Source: a virus
Virus record (IMG/VR): IMGVR_UViG_3300009184_000072
Span: 1 to 46,648 of that record
DNA length: 46,648 bases
Strand: one strand, 5' to 3'
A program made the translations under genes and the position numbers. Every line of letters begins with the position of its first letter. Position 1 is the stretch's first letter. Under the pieces are notes generated by a model, which had not been told where the DNA came from, ran no database searches, and saw only the letters and a list, made by a program, of their open reading frames with translations. Below, in pieces: positions 37,877 through 45,868 of this stretch.

Positions 37877-40058
37877 GAACTTTGTTAAGTTGCTCCACTA
37901 TCTTTCTGGCTCTGGAGAACCCTGCATCCCCACCCCATCCGTGCCACGCCTGCCAGCCCTTGCCCTGCTCGTCCCAGCTTGAGCCCTTCTTATCCACTTC
38001 GTGCCGTGAGAAGAAAGCTAACATCCTGCGCCAAGTGCGGGGAGAGAGCTTCTTCTTTCCGATAATATCCCTAGCCCTTGCAAGACCAACTTGTGTCATT
38101 CCCCTGTCGCTAGCTGGCTTCTCCGCACGAACACGCAGGGCTGATTTCGCAGCATCAATCATTCCTTCTGATGGGGTCAGATCAATGTCTGCGAGCTTCT
38201 GCATTTCAATCGCATCCAAAATCATTTCTGCATCGCTTGTAGTAAAGTAAGGTGTGAGGTTTGTCCTTCTCGCTCTCGCTGGCACATCCTGTTCCCCCGC
38301 CACTTCTGATGCCGTTGGGTCAATTTTAGCTGTGGGAATTGTCGTTCCAACGCTCACCCCAGAGACAATCTGTGAAGCTTGTTCAACGCTAATCGTTGGG
38401 AAGGCAGAGGTGATAATGGCAACCGCACCATCTTTCGAGATCGCACCAACCGAGACAGCGTTCATTACATTGATCAGCGAGGATACCTGTGCCCCATTCA
38501 AGGAGGGAATATCGGTGACTACGCCTTGTGGCATCCCTTCTTGTGCTGGCATATCTGGCAGTTGCGTCTTCGCCAGTTCGGGCATCGGTGCTTGGGTTTT
38601 GAACGCATCTGAAATATTTTCCGTAGAAACTCCAAACTCTTTTGAAAGATCGTTGGCATATTTGACTTCGTAGGCTCTTTGACGCATGGCTTCTTCATAA
38701 TCTTCTCCTTTTGCTCCGTAGATTTCAGACGCAGTACGAAGTCCAGCTTTGAACTCCGAGATGTTTGCCTGCGAATCACGACCTACATCAATCGTGCTGT
38801 CAGACGGATAAATCCATTTTCCAGTAGTAAAGTTAGCATTGGGTGGGATTTTCCCTCTCGAAATTCCGTCTGCGATAACAAGGTTCTTGATTTTGTCAAA
38901 AAAGCGAGCCTCAAAGATTCCCTGCCACCGCTTGAAGGTGCGAGAGGCAAGTGCCATCTCTAGGCGAACAGTCGGACCACCTAGCTTGGAAAGGTCGTAG
39001 CAGAATCCGAAAGGCAAGTTAAATGCAAGAGCAATCATATGAACAATCAAATCCACATAGCCTTGGAAGGCAGAAGATGGACGATTGCTCTCAAACATCT
39101 TCATCTCCGAGCCAGTAGGGATATAATTGATCTGACCCCTCTGCATATTCTCAATGTTCATCGTGTTGCCGTAGGAGTCTGTCTGTGCTTGGTTGAAATA
39201 GGATGCGGGATCGTCTGCTGATCCTGTGGCATTTGAGATTGTCATAATGCGGAAAGCAGCGTTTTTGACTGCCAGATTCTCAGCTTCCATCGTTTCGGCA
39301 AGGTCTTTGCAGTAGTTGATGACAGAGGCAAGATGGCTACGACCACGCACCTCATCCAAGCGAAGCGGGTCATAGATGAATAGGAAAGAGGATGCGGGTA
39401 CTTCCTGCTCGTCCGTATAGAAGTTGCCCTGCGTCCTGCGGTAAACTTTATATGACTTTGTGCGTCCATGTTCGTCAAAGTTCACGCCACCGATATAGGA
39501 CTGCGAAGATGTGGGATTATCAAACATTCCACCGATACGATCAGCTTCTACTGCTTGTAGTCGTAGGTCTGAATTGGGATCTACTTCATCTCCGATTGAG
39601 CTTTCCCTTGTAATAACAAAGCCAACATCTCCGTCACGAAGAACAGAGCGAAGTGCAAGGTGCGAAAGGGATTCAAAGTTCTGCCGTCCGAAGTAGTCAC
39701 AACGCTTGCACCAGCTAGACCAGTAATCTTCATATGCCTGATCTACAACCCTATCGCCAGTTCTAGACATATAGCGGAAGTTGCCAAGTGCATACTGCGA
39801 AAATTTGAGAAGAATAGACCGAATAATCGGATTGTTATCTTCAAGCTCACGACCCGCACGAATCAGCTGAAGCCTCTCGTATGTGGAGTAATAGCTTTCA
39901 CCACCAGACAATGGCCGAGATGGAAGTCTGTCACGGCTGGGATAAGCACCAGCGAAGCGAGTAAACTCCGTAAGCTTACACTTGTCGGCGAGTCTCTTTA
40001 GCCCAAACTTGGGATTTAGAGTGCTGATGGCTTTTTCGAGGAAGTTTAGCTGTGCCAT
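37863..40058 (-). CDS. Lambda-type portal protein with C-terminal extension (731 aa)
   Basis: Lambda gpB-family portal: YYSTYERLQLIRAGRELEDN, then RSILLKFSQYALG, DRVVDQAYEDYWSSWCKRCD and RSVLRDGDVGFV are diagnostic. FLFIYDPLRLDEVRGRSHLA and FNLPFGFCYDLSKLGGPTVR follow in the usual order. The portal forms the dodecameric vertex for DNA entry. Residues about 600-731 are an extra domain (SEGMIDAAKSALRVRAEKPA, RARDIIGKKKLSPRTWRRML, RHEVDKKG, WHGWGGDAG) known as a stand-alone conserved segment in phage portals and proteases, of unknown function. Preceded by the gpW-like and tagged proteins, as in lambda order. Confidence 0.9.
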   Translation of the reverse strand: MAQLNFLEKAISTLNPKFGLKRLADKCKLTEFTRFAGAYPSRDRLPSRPLSGGESYYSTYERLQLIRAGRELEDNNPIIRSILLKFSQYALGNFRYMSRTGDRVVDQAYEDYWSSWCKRCDYFGRQNFESLSHLALRSVLRDGDVGFVITRESSIGDEVDPNSDLRLQAVEADRIGGMFDNPTSSQSYIGGVNFDEHGRTKSYKVYRRTQGNFYTDEQEVPASSFLFIYDPLRLDEVRGRSHLASVINYCKDLAETMEAENLAVKNAAFRIMTISNATGSADDPASYFNQAQTDSYGNTMNIENMQRGQINYIPTGSEMKMFESNRPSSAFQGYVDLIVHMIALAFNLPFGFCYDLSKLGGPTVRLEMALASRTFKRWQGIFEARFFDKIKNLVIADGISRGKIPPNANFTTGKWIYPSDSTIDVGRDSQANISEFKAGLRTASEIYGAKGEDYEEAMRQRAYEVKYANDLSKEFGVSTENISDAFKTQAPMPELAKTQLPDMPAQEGMPQGVVTDIPSLNGAQVSSLINVMNAVSVGAISKDGAVAIITSAFPTISVEQASQIVSGVSVGTTIPTAKIDPTASEVAGEQDVPARARRTNLTPYFTTSDAEMILDAIEMQKLADIDLTPSEGMIDAAKSALRVRAEKPASDRGMTQVGLARARDIIGKKKLSPRTWRRMLAFFSRHEVDKKGSSWDEQGKGWQAWHGWGGDAGFSRARKIVEQLNKVRDGE

Positions 40059-40061
40059 AAA

Positions 40062-40991
40062 TTATTTTCTATACCAAGTATCCGATGTTTTTTCGCTCCA
40101 AACTTCCGCAATTTCATTGATTGCATCTGCTAGGTTCTCAAAGTAGCCAGCGTTTTGGCTTACTGCTTTAGAGCTACTTTTAGATATTTGCCGTGAAATG
40201 GATTGAACTTTATCTGAAGCTCTGCCAAGAAGCTCATAAAACTTGTGAGGCTGATCTTGCCTTGCTTGATCAATAGCTTCCATTACGGATTCAACCCTAT
40301 CCAGAGCATCGGATATTGCAGGCTCATCATCTTCTCCAGTAACATTCTTTAATGCTCTTTCATGGTGATCTTGAATAACTTTTATAACATCTGTTTTGTT
40401 GGTAAGGATTTGTTCTTGGGCATCTGTTACAAATGATGTTCCGCTTTTATTCGATCCGTATTCCCCCGCACCACCCGCCCACCTTCCAGACTCATCCCTA
40501 GCTTGGGTTGGGTCGTAAAAGTTAATAGCCTTATCAAGCATTCCGATAACCTCTTGAATTTCTTCCATTTTTTTCTTGCAACTTCCGCTTTCGTAAGGCT
40601 TCATACCAGCCACAGGCTCGTACCCCTCCCAGCATCTTCCCTCGTCTTTGCCCATTTCTTCCTTCGTGGCTTTCTTGCGGAGAAGGTCAATATTGTATCC
40701 AAGCTTCTGAATATACTGCATCGCATCGTCATAGTAGTGAGCAACGATGTTTGTGTCTGTGGTCGGAGGGATTTTGGTATTCACTTGGTAAGCCCGAGCG
40801 ATGGCTTCCTTCGGCTCTTTGACTAGTTCATCGTGAACCCGATAATATTCCTTCACATCTTCCTCGCTGGATGGATGCTCTGCCCTTGTGATTTTATGAG
40901 ATAAATCCATCAGTTGCTTGAAAAGACTGACGGCTTTGCTTGAAGAATCGAGCATTTCAATGGCTTTGTCGAGTAGGTTTAGAATATTCAT
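40062..40991 (-). CDS. Tagged virion protein of unknown function (309 aa)
   Basis: Helical and Lys/Glu-rich. Two recognisable segments: CWEGYEPVAGMKPYESGSC (about residues 120-138), a motif seen in other phage head proteins, and FYDPTQARDESGRWAGGAGE (residues 158-177), the same tag found three times in the 857-residue protein. The C-terminal third is helical (LLGRASDKVQSISRQISKSS). It lies between Dps-like and portal genes and begins after AAGGAG, so it is probably packaged in the head. Confidence 0.6.
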   Translation of the reverse strand: MNILNLLDKAIEMLDSSSKAVSLFKQLMDLSHKITRAEHPSSEEDVKEYYRVHDELVKEPKEAIARAYQVNTKIPPTTDTNIVAHYYDDAMQYIQKLGYNIDLLRKKATKEEMGKDEGRCWEGYEPVAGMKPYESGSCKKKMEEIQEVIGMLDKAINFYDPTQARDESGRWAGGAGEYGSNKSGTSFVTDAQEQILTNKTDVIKVIQDHHERALKNVTGEDDEPAISDALDRVESVMEAIDQARQDQPHKFYELLGRASDKVQSISRQISKSSSKAVSQNAGYFENLADAINEIAEVWSEKTSDTWYRK

Positions 40992-41000
40992 AGTGTCTCC

Positions 41001-41441
41001 TTATCCCAATGTCAGCAGATATTTGAGCCTATTCAAGTCACCGACAATCTCATCTCTGATATTTAACAGATCGGTGTCTGTTGGCTTAATGCTTTTGGGA
41101 AATTCGCCCATAAGAAAATCAATGGTTTGGTTGGCTAGTGTAACACCGCTACCATCCACAAGATTGTTTAGGGTTATGTTGAAGTTTTCCGTGGCGTAGG
41201 CTCGTCCATACTTTCCGAAGTAAGTTTCGAGAAGTTTATCAATAGCCTCGTCCAGTATCTCGTAGATTTTCCCGAATGACTTGTGATGAGCGTAGCTTTT
41301 AGTCTGCCAATGATAGATTCGAAATTGGTTCTGCACATTTAAAAGCCGTGATACTATCACATCCCCATTGTTGCTTGGCACCGCATCTAGCTCGGTCTTG
41401 CGTTCCTCGACCTTTGAGATCAATTTGTCGATATATTTCAT
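41001..41441 (-). CDS. Dps/ferritin-like helical protein (DUF5856-like, 146 aa)
   Basis: RLLNVQNQFRIYHWQTKSYA and the following HHKSFGKIYEILDEAIDKLL match the first two helices of the Dps-like phage family DUF5856; the His-Trp-Gln and Tyr-Ala-His-His residues sit where Dps proteins hold the iron site, but not all ligands are certain. Four helices are predicted. Phages may use it to protect DNA or sequester iron, but no function is proven. GATATAAATAGCG lies upstream, similar to the sequence before the next gene. Confidence 0.65.
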   Translation of the reverse strand: MKYIDKLISKVEERKTELDAVPSNNGDVIVSRLLNVQNQFRIYHWQTKSYAHHKSFGKIYEILDEAIDKLLETYFGKYGRAYATENFNITLNNLVDGSGVTLANQTIDFLMGEFPKSIKPTDTDLLNIRDEIVGDLNRLKYLLTLG

Positions 41442-41466
41442 ATTAAACGCTATTTATATCACCTTT

Positions 41467-41724
41467 TTAGATACGATTTCCGTTCGAATAGTCGGGGAAT
41501 GTGCGGTTGATTCTAGTCCTCGGACCACCCAAACGATTGATCGCAGCTGTGCATTCCATCACGGTATTCTGAAGTTCTTGCAGATTTGCTCTCGTAAGTT
41601 GCCGACCACCAATACTATATGAAGCACCAGTTTTGAGGATAGCTTCGATTGCAGTCAGCGTATCCGTGCGAATCTGTGTAACAGTTGCCAGATCCAATCC
41701 ATAATAAACCCCTTGTACGGCCAT
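41467..41724 (-). CDS. gpW-like head-tail connector candidate (85 aa)
   Basis: A short helical protein: TDTLTAIEAILKTGASYSIG, then RQLTRANLQELQNTVMECTA. The ASYSIGGRQLTRANLxEL turn is the typical hairpin of the lambda gpW family, and it lies between the large terminase and the portal gene, as gpW does. gpW joins the portal and the tail. The C-terminus is basic. A TTGACA site lies 14 bases before the start. Confidence 0.65.
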   Translation of the reverse strand: MAVQGVYYGLDLATVTQIRTDTLTAIEAILKTGASYSIGGRQLTRANLQELQNTVMECTAAINRLGGPRTRINRTFPDYSNGNRI

Positions 41725-41738
41725 GCTATTTATATCCC

Positions 41739-41744
41739 TGTCAA
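41739..41744 (-). promoter_or_regulatory. TTGACA site 14 bases before ATG 41724
   Basis: Minus-strand TTGACA followed by GGGATATAAATAGC and the ATG. The TATAAATA resembles the single-box late promoter of T4, and a similar GATATAAATAGCG precedes the next gene (41441). One of ten TTGACA sites. Confidence 0.55.
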
Positions 41745-41745
41745 C

Positions 41746-41904
41746 TTATTCATTGGGTTCTTTCCAAATTTGCCCTTTTTTATCAAGATCACAAGACAAA
41801 AGCATAACCTTGTTGTAGAACCCATAGCCTATGCCTGTTTTCACCATAAAGAGGCTATATTTATCCCCTATGTGGTAAAGAATCCAAGATAAGAAAAGCC
41901 TCAT
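41746..41904 (-). CDS. Small conserved-looking phage protein (52 aa)
   Basis: ATG 41904 overlaps the terminase stop as ATGA. It begins MRLFLSWILYHIGDKYSLFM and ends KVMLLSCDLDKKGQIWKEPN plus Glu. The Tyr-His-Ile-Gly-Asp start and the LMLxSxxLDKxGxIWK ending recur in small phage proteins I recall between terminase and connector genes. The N-terminal helix is hydrophobic and could be membrane-associated. Confidence 0.6.
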   Translation of the reverse strand: MRLFLSWILYHIGDKYSLFMVKTGIGYGFYNKVMLLSCDLDKKGQIWKEPNE

Positions 41905-43718
41905 ACTTTCTCCAGTTCTATCTTATCCATCTGTTCAACCTTCTCTTCAGCCAGCCCATCCTGCGGAACTGGCATACATCCAGATAACATCGCACCCACA
42001 AGGTTCATACACTCGCAATCTCTCAAGTGATTGTCCTTCTTAACCCGATGCCAGATGAGTCTTGTTCGGCCAGTAAGAGGATTGTACTTGGGTCTTTTTA
42101 CCTCTGCGTTCATATGGTTGTGCCAATCGTCGGGTGCATCGTCTGGGATTTCCCACTTGCCCATTTTGCCAGTACGAAGCATCTGCACCATATCTTTAAT
42201 GGTTGGGTTTGACCAGCGGATAACAGGACACCTTGGCCTCGCAAGACCTTCTGATTGTGCGTTGCGATTTGTTCCAGACAAAGGATCGCCCCACTGCATC
42301 GAGGAATATGGTCGGTTTACTCGCATCTTACCGCTAGTATGGGCAAAAAGCGGAGCATCGCTACCGAGTAAACAAGTCCAGCCGTAGCGACAAGCCTGAT
42401 AATAAACATCCCTCGTCTGATCTGCCGAATCCACAAACACCATTTTATCATCCACTTTCCAATCCAGTTGTGTTGCTCGCAGGGAATCCCAAGTCTCTAG
42501 CCTCCCACACCACTCCAAGCGGGACGAACCATCCAGCTTCCACGCACGAATTGTGACCCACATATGGAACCCGCCAGCCTCTTGAATATCGGCAGAGATG
42601 ATTCTTCGCTGAGAGTCTTTCCATTGTTCCCCCATCCTGTACCCAGAGCCAGATACCCGCACAGGCTCTTCGTCATTCTGCTCCACCCAAGGCTGTCCGA
42701 GAACTGAATTAACAAAGTCTTGTAGCCCCATAATGCTTTTCTTGTCATTAATAAACTTTACAGCCAGCTTTCCGAATGTCTCCCAAGGGCTATACAAACC
42801 AGACAAGTGATAGGATTTGATGTTCGGTTCTGGGTTTGGATTGGCAGGCTTCCACTTTCCGAGCCGTAGCATCTTGGTTTTGTGTCCGTCTGTGATCTTT
42901 CCCTTGCAACTAGGACATTCGTAATACGCACTAGCCCGAACTCTCTCATTGTCCCACTCGCCATTTTCTCCCTTTGCTGTGGCATCCCACTTCACATTCG
43001 GCCAAGTAAGAACTTGGGTTTCCGCACAGAAGGGGCAGGGAACATGGAAGTATCTCTGATCTCCTCGTAAGAATGACTGCCAGATGTAGCCAAACTCCGT
43101 GGTGGGCGTGGAAGTCTGAACTGTTAGGGAAAGCGGATAGGTTCGGGTGCGAGCCTCTGCCAGTTGAATAGCTCCTGCTTCCTTTGAAGATGCCTCTGCA
43201 AATTTGTCCGTCTCGTCACAAATCAATAAGCCTACACTACGAGAGCTAAGATTAGCTGGCGAGTTACTGCCAAAAAACCAAAGCGACATTTTATCAAAAT
43301 GTTGCTCCATCAGCTTGTACTTATCTGTGTTTGAAGGCTTGTGTCGTGAAAGCACAGGACAGTCATCGACCATCGGTAGCCAGCGATATTCCGAGAAAGA
43401 CCTAGCCAGATTTTCGTTTGGCATTACCCACATCGCAGGCACAGGAGCCATATCCAGCTTGTAGGCTAAACCAGCGAGGATTGTAGTTGTTTTTGCCGTC
43501 TGTGCCCCCCAACAGAGAACCATCGTTCTCACCCTATCATCACGAAAGTCCTCCAGAGGCTCACGCACATAGGGAGTCAGAATTGTGGAATATGGTCCAG
43601 CACTCGAGGAAACACGCTCTGAAAGGTAAAGATTTTCTTCTGCCCACTCTCTGACTGATGGTGTTTTCTTTGGCGACCACATCCCATCCACGAATTGCTC
43701 TAGCTCTAGTTCGGTCAT
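41901..43718 (-). CDS. Terminase large subunit, GpA family (605 aa)
   Basis: Walker A is WGAQTAKTT (Lys76), Walker B is VGLLICDETD (Asp168, Glu169), and QTSTPTTEFG is the coupling motif. Two CxxC pairs (CPFC at about 228, CPSC at about 268) make a zinc knuckle as in lambda gpA. The nuclease domain starts with RRIISADIQEAGGFHMWVTI (Asp377) and VFVDSADQTRD. It pumps and cuts DNA into the prohead together with the small subunit at 45852. ATG 43718 overlaps the upstream stop as ATGA. Confidence 0.95.
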   Translation of the reverse strand: MTELELEQFVDGMWSPKKTPSVREWAEENLYLSERVSSSAGPYSTILTPYVREPLEDFRDDRVRTMVLCWGAQTAKTTTILAGLAYKLDMAPVPAMWVMPNENLARSFSEYRWLPMVDDCPVLSRHKPSNTDKYKLMEQHFDKMSLWFFGSNSPANLSSRSVGLLICDETDKFAEASSKEAGAIQLAEARTRTYPLSLTVQTSTPTTEFGYIWQSFLRGDQRYFHVPCPFCAETQVLTWPNVKWDATAKGENGEWDNERVRASAYYECPSCKGKITDGHKTKMLRLGKWKPANPNPEPNIKSYHLSGLYSPWETFGKLAVKFINDKKSIMGLQDFVNSVLGQPWVEQNDEEPVRVSGSGYRMGEQWKDSQRRIISADIQEAGGFHMWVTIRAWKLDGSSRLEWCGRLETWDSLRATQLDWKVDDKMVFVDSADQTRDVYYQACRYGWTCLLGSDAPLFAHTSGKMRVNRPYSSMQWGDPLSGTNRNAQSEGLARPRCPVIRWSNPTIKDMVQMLRTGKMGKWEIPDDAPDDWHNHMNAEVKRPKYNPLTGRTRLIWHRVKKDNHLRDCECMNLVGAMLSGCMPVPQDGLAEEKVEQMDKIELEKV

Positions 43719-44278
43719 AGGGAAAGTATTGTCATGCTACTCATACTCTGCTTCTCACTTATAACTTTTACTTGATCCGAGTAAAGGATTTTCTCAGATT
43801 CCGTCTGACAAACCACCAGCCTAACAAATTTTAGGTAGTCAAATGCCCAATTTATTAGGGCGTCTTCCATTGGCATATTATTAAATACTATGTCTCTGGA
43901 TGGTGATTGCCTCCACAAATACAAAACTCCCTCTCTGGTTACATCGTAGGTTCTGGGAACTTCTGGGGCTATGCCAATCCAAGTCCGTGTATGGTAGTTT
44001 CCTAGCTTCTGAATGACCTCAAACGAGGCTTGGGGCGTAGAACCGCAGACTGTGATCGGAAATCCGTTGCTGCTTAAAAACTTCTTATTCGTTAAAAGTC
44101 TGCTTGTGTTTGGGGAGAAGTAATAAATATGCGGGATAAGTCCGTTATAAAAAGAATTCGCAGCTACAAGTTGAGTTTCTTTTGAGTGTTTTCCGTTAGG
44201 CTCTCCACAGCCTATGACGGCAACTTCGCTCCTAAGAGTAGACTGGTTGTCCTGCTCCTCTGATTCGCTTTTTGACAT
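43715..44278 (-). CDS. Unknown protein coupled to the TET/JBP gene (187 aa)
   Basis: Not recognised. The N-terminus is Ser/Glu-rich, then a Rossmann-like start (EVAVIGCGEPNGKHSKETQL), ITVCGSTPQASFEVIQKLGN, TWIGIAPEVPRTYDVTREGV and VRLVVCQTESE. The alternating strands and Gly turns suggest an alpha/beta nucleotide- or sugar-binding fold. It overlaps the TET/JBP gene by 47 bases and its stop overlaps the terminase start as ATGA, so it is made with both. A partner enzyme of the oxygenase is a plausible guess. Confidence 0.55.
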   Translation of the reverse strand: MSKSESEEQDNQSTLRSEVAVIGCGEPNGKHSKETQLVAANSFYNGLIPHIYYFSPNTSRLLTNKKFLSSNGFPITVCGSTPQASFEVIQKLGNYHTRTWIGIAPEVPRTYDVTREGVLYLWRQSPSRDIVFNNMPMEDALINWAFDYLKFVRLVVCQTESEKILYSDQVKVISEKQSMSSMTILSL

Positions 44279-45179
44279 TATCTAGTTCTTCCTTAGCAGT
44301 CCCGCACTTTAACATGTTCTCCCGATAGTAGAACACGCAACTGATTCTTTCGTGTGGGACACCCTCCTTGGGAACTAGAGGAGTGTTGCCGTGCCATTCG
44401 TGAACATCACATAAAATGACATCGCCAGTACGCATATCGCAAGCAACTCGATACTTTGGGAAAACAAGATAACAGCCAGCATATCCACCAGCGGAAAAGG
44501 CAGACATAACTCCGAAGCCCTCTGCCAAATCACCTTGGTCTTTGTGAACCGCAGTCTGCCAGTTCTTATTGACTGTGATGGTGGTAAAGACTGTATTGGG
44601 AATTACCCACTCTTGCGATGTGGAGTCACATTTTTCTTTCTGTGCTTTCCAGCGTTCGGGTACTTCTTTTTCAAAAACAGAGCTGATTGTTTGGATTAAG
44701 GGGATTGCCTTTGCGAATTTCTCTGGATTTGCGTTATTCCAAGAAGTTGTACGACAATAGGGGAATCTTGCGTTGCGATCCATAGATCCCATCACTCCCG
44801 ACAAAACAGGGATTGCTACGCTTGTTTTGCTGATTGTGCCGTCAGCCAGCATCCTTTGTGCCCTCACACCGAAGCCTTTGTTGGTTTTCGCACTTTTGAT
44901 CAGACCATACTGCTTTGCTTTCTCATCTGTGAGAATCCCGCCAGCCATTCCTCTGTTTTCGTTGGGGGTAGCAGCTGAGCGAACAGATTCGTATGATTTC
45001 TGGCATAGCTCGATAGGTAGTATGCCTTTGCGGAAACGCATCAGAAGTGTGCCGTCTGGCTTGTAAACCTCTGCATCCTCTTGGATGAGGTGGTCATAGC
45101 AGTTCTCAGGGAGATGTGTTCCCCCTAGTTTATCTACTTCCTCATCGGGCAGGCAAGTTTCCAGCTTGATAATCTTCAT
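44232..45179 (-). CDS. TET/JBP-family 2-oxoglutarate/Fe(II) oxygenase (315 aa)
   Basis: NTVFTTITVNKNWQTAVHKD, then QGDLAEGFGVMSAFSAGGYA with GCYLVFPKYRVACDMRTGDV, and LCDVHEWHGNTP match the phage TET/JBP oxygenase pattern. Iron ligands would be His212 and Asp214 (HKD) and His263 (HGN); Arg278 (HERIS) would bind 2-oxoglutarate. Known relatives hydroxylate the methyl of 5-methylcytosine or thymine in DNA. ATG 45179 has a TTGACA site 15 bases upstream. It sits between ParB-like and terminase genes. No C5-cytosine methyltransferase is seen here; the substrate could be thymine or a host-made 5mC. Confidence 0.75.
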   Translation of the reverse strand: MKIIKLETCLPDEEVDKLGGTHLPENCYDHLIQEDAEVYKPDGTLLMRFRKGILPIELCQKSYESVRSAATPNENRGMAGGILTDEKAKQYGLIKSAKTNKGFGVRAQRMLADGTISKTSVAIPVLSGVMGSMDRNARFPYCRTTSWNNANPEKFAKAIPLIQTISSVFEKEVPERWKAQKEKCDSTSQEWVIPNTVFTTITVNKNWQTAVHKDQGDLAEGFGVMSAFSAGGYAGCYLVFPKYRVACDMRTGDVILCDVHEWHGNTPLVPKEGVPHERISCVFYYRENMLKCGTAKEELDNVKKRIRGAGQPVYS

Positions 45180-45194
45180 TAACCTACTTTACCT

Positions 45195-45200
45195 TGTCAA
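45195..45200 (-). promoter_or_regulatory. TTGACA site 15 bases before ATG 45179
   Basis: Minus-strand TTGACA that includes the TGA stop of the ParB-like gene and runs into AGGTAAAG. One of ten such sites. Confidence 0.5.
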
Positions 45201-45868
45201 ACCTTGGGTGCAAGGTCTTGAAACGCTTTTTCAACGCAGGCTTTGATTGTGTCCGTTGCCGTTTCTGCTTTCCAAGTGTCTCCGAGCTTTCTGACTTTTT
45301 CGAGGAATCCATCGTGTTCCTCGTTTGTAAGATAGATTGGAACCATTCGGATTGAAGATGCGGGAGGAATATACTCGCCAGCGTCAATATCCCCTCCTCC
45401 AGCTTGAGCTTGCTCTGCATCCAAAGCCAATGGACCATCGGGAATTGTAGCGGACATAAGGCTCTTAAGGTTTTCATCTGAGAAGCCTGTAAGCTGAAGA
45501 TCGATCTGAGAAGTGTCAATATCTTCGAGCAAGTCTTTGAGAGCTTCCGTGTCGAACTCTCCAGCCATATTGTTAAGTGCGAGATTGGCTGCTTTTTCTT
45601 TTTCTTCAGAAAGGTCAACGAGCCAAACATCAATTTCTTCCCTTCCCATGGCTTGATAGATTTTGAATCTCTGGTGTCCTCCGATAATGGTATTTCCAGT
45701 TCGGACATTGACTGTGATTGGTTGCAGATCCCCAAGTTCGGAAAGACTCTTGGTGAGGCGACCAAGTGCCTCGTTGCTAATTTTTCGAGGATTGTATTCC
45801 GCACCCTTGATTTCATTTAGCTTGATCTTCCTAATGCACGGATAGCTAACTTCATTTTTCTTGCTCAT
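45197..45868 (-). CDS. ParB/Srx-like nuclease-fold protein (223 aa)
   Basis: KIKLNEIKGAEYNPRKISNE, then LGDLQPITVNVRTGNTIIGG followed by HQRFKIYQAMG show the ParB/Srx N-terminal fold with its GGHxR nucleotide-binding loop. AEQAQAGGGDIDAGEYIPPAS and the last 70 residues are an extra helical part. Phage ParB-like proteins often lie next to terminases or DNA-modification enzymes and may act as CTPases or nucleases. It overlaps the small terminase gene by 17 bases. Confidence 0.75.
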   Translation of the reverse strand: MSKKNEVSYPCIRKIKLNEIKGAEYNPRKISNEALGRLTKSLSELGDLQPITVNVRTGNTIIGGHQRFKIYQAMGREEIDVWLVDLSEEKEKAANLALNNMAGEFDTEALKDLLEDIDTSQIDLQLTGFSDENLKSLMSATIPDGPLALDAEQAQAGGGDIDAGEYIPPASSIRMVPIYLTNEEHDGFLEKVRKLGDTWKAETATDTIKACVEKAFQDLAPKV

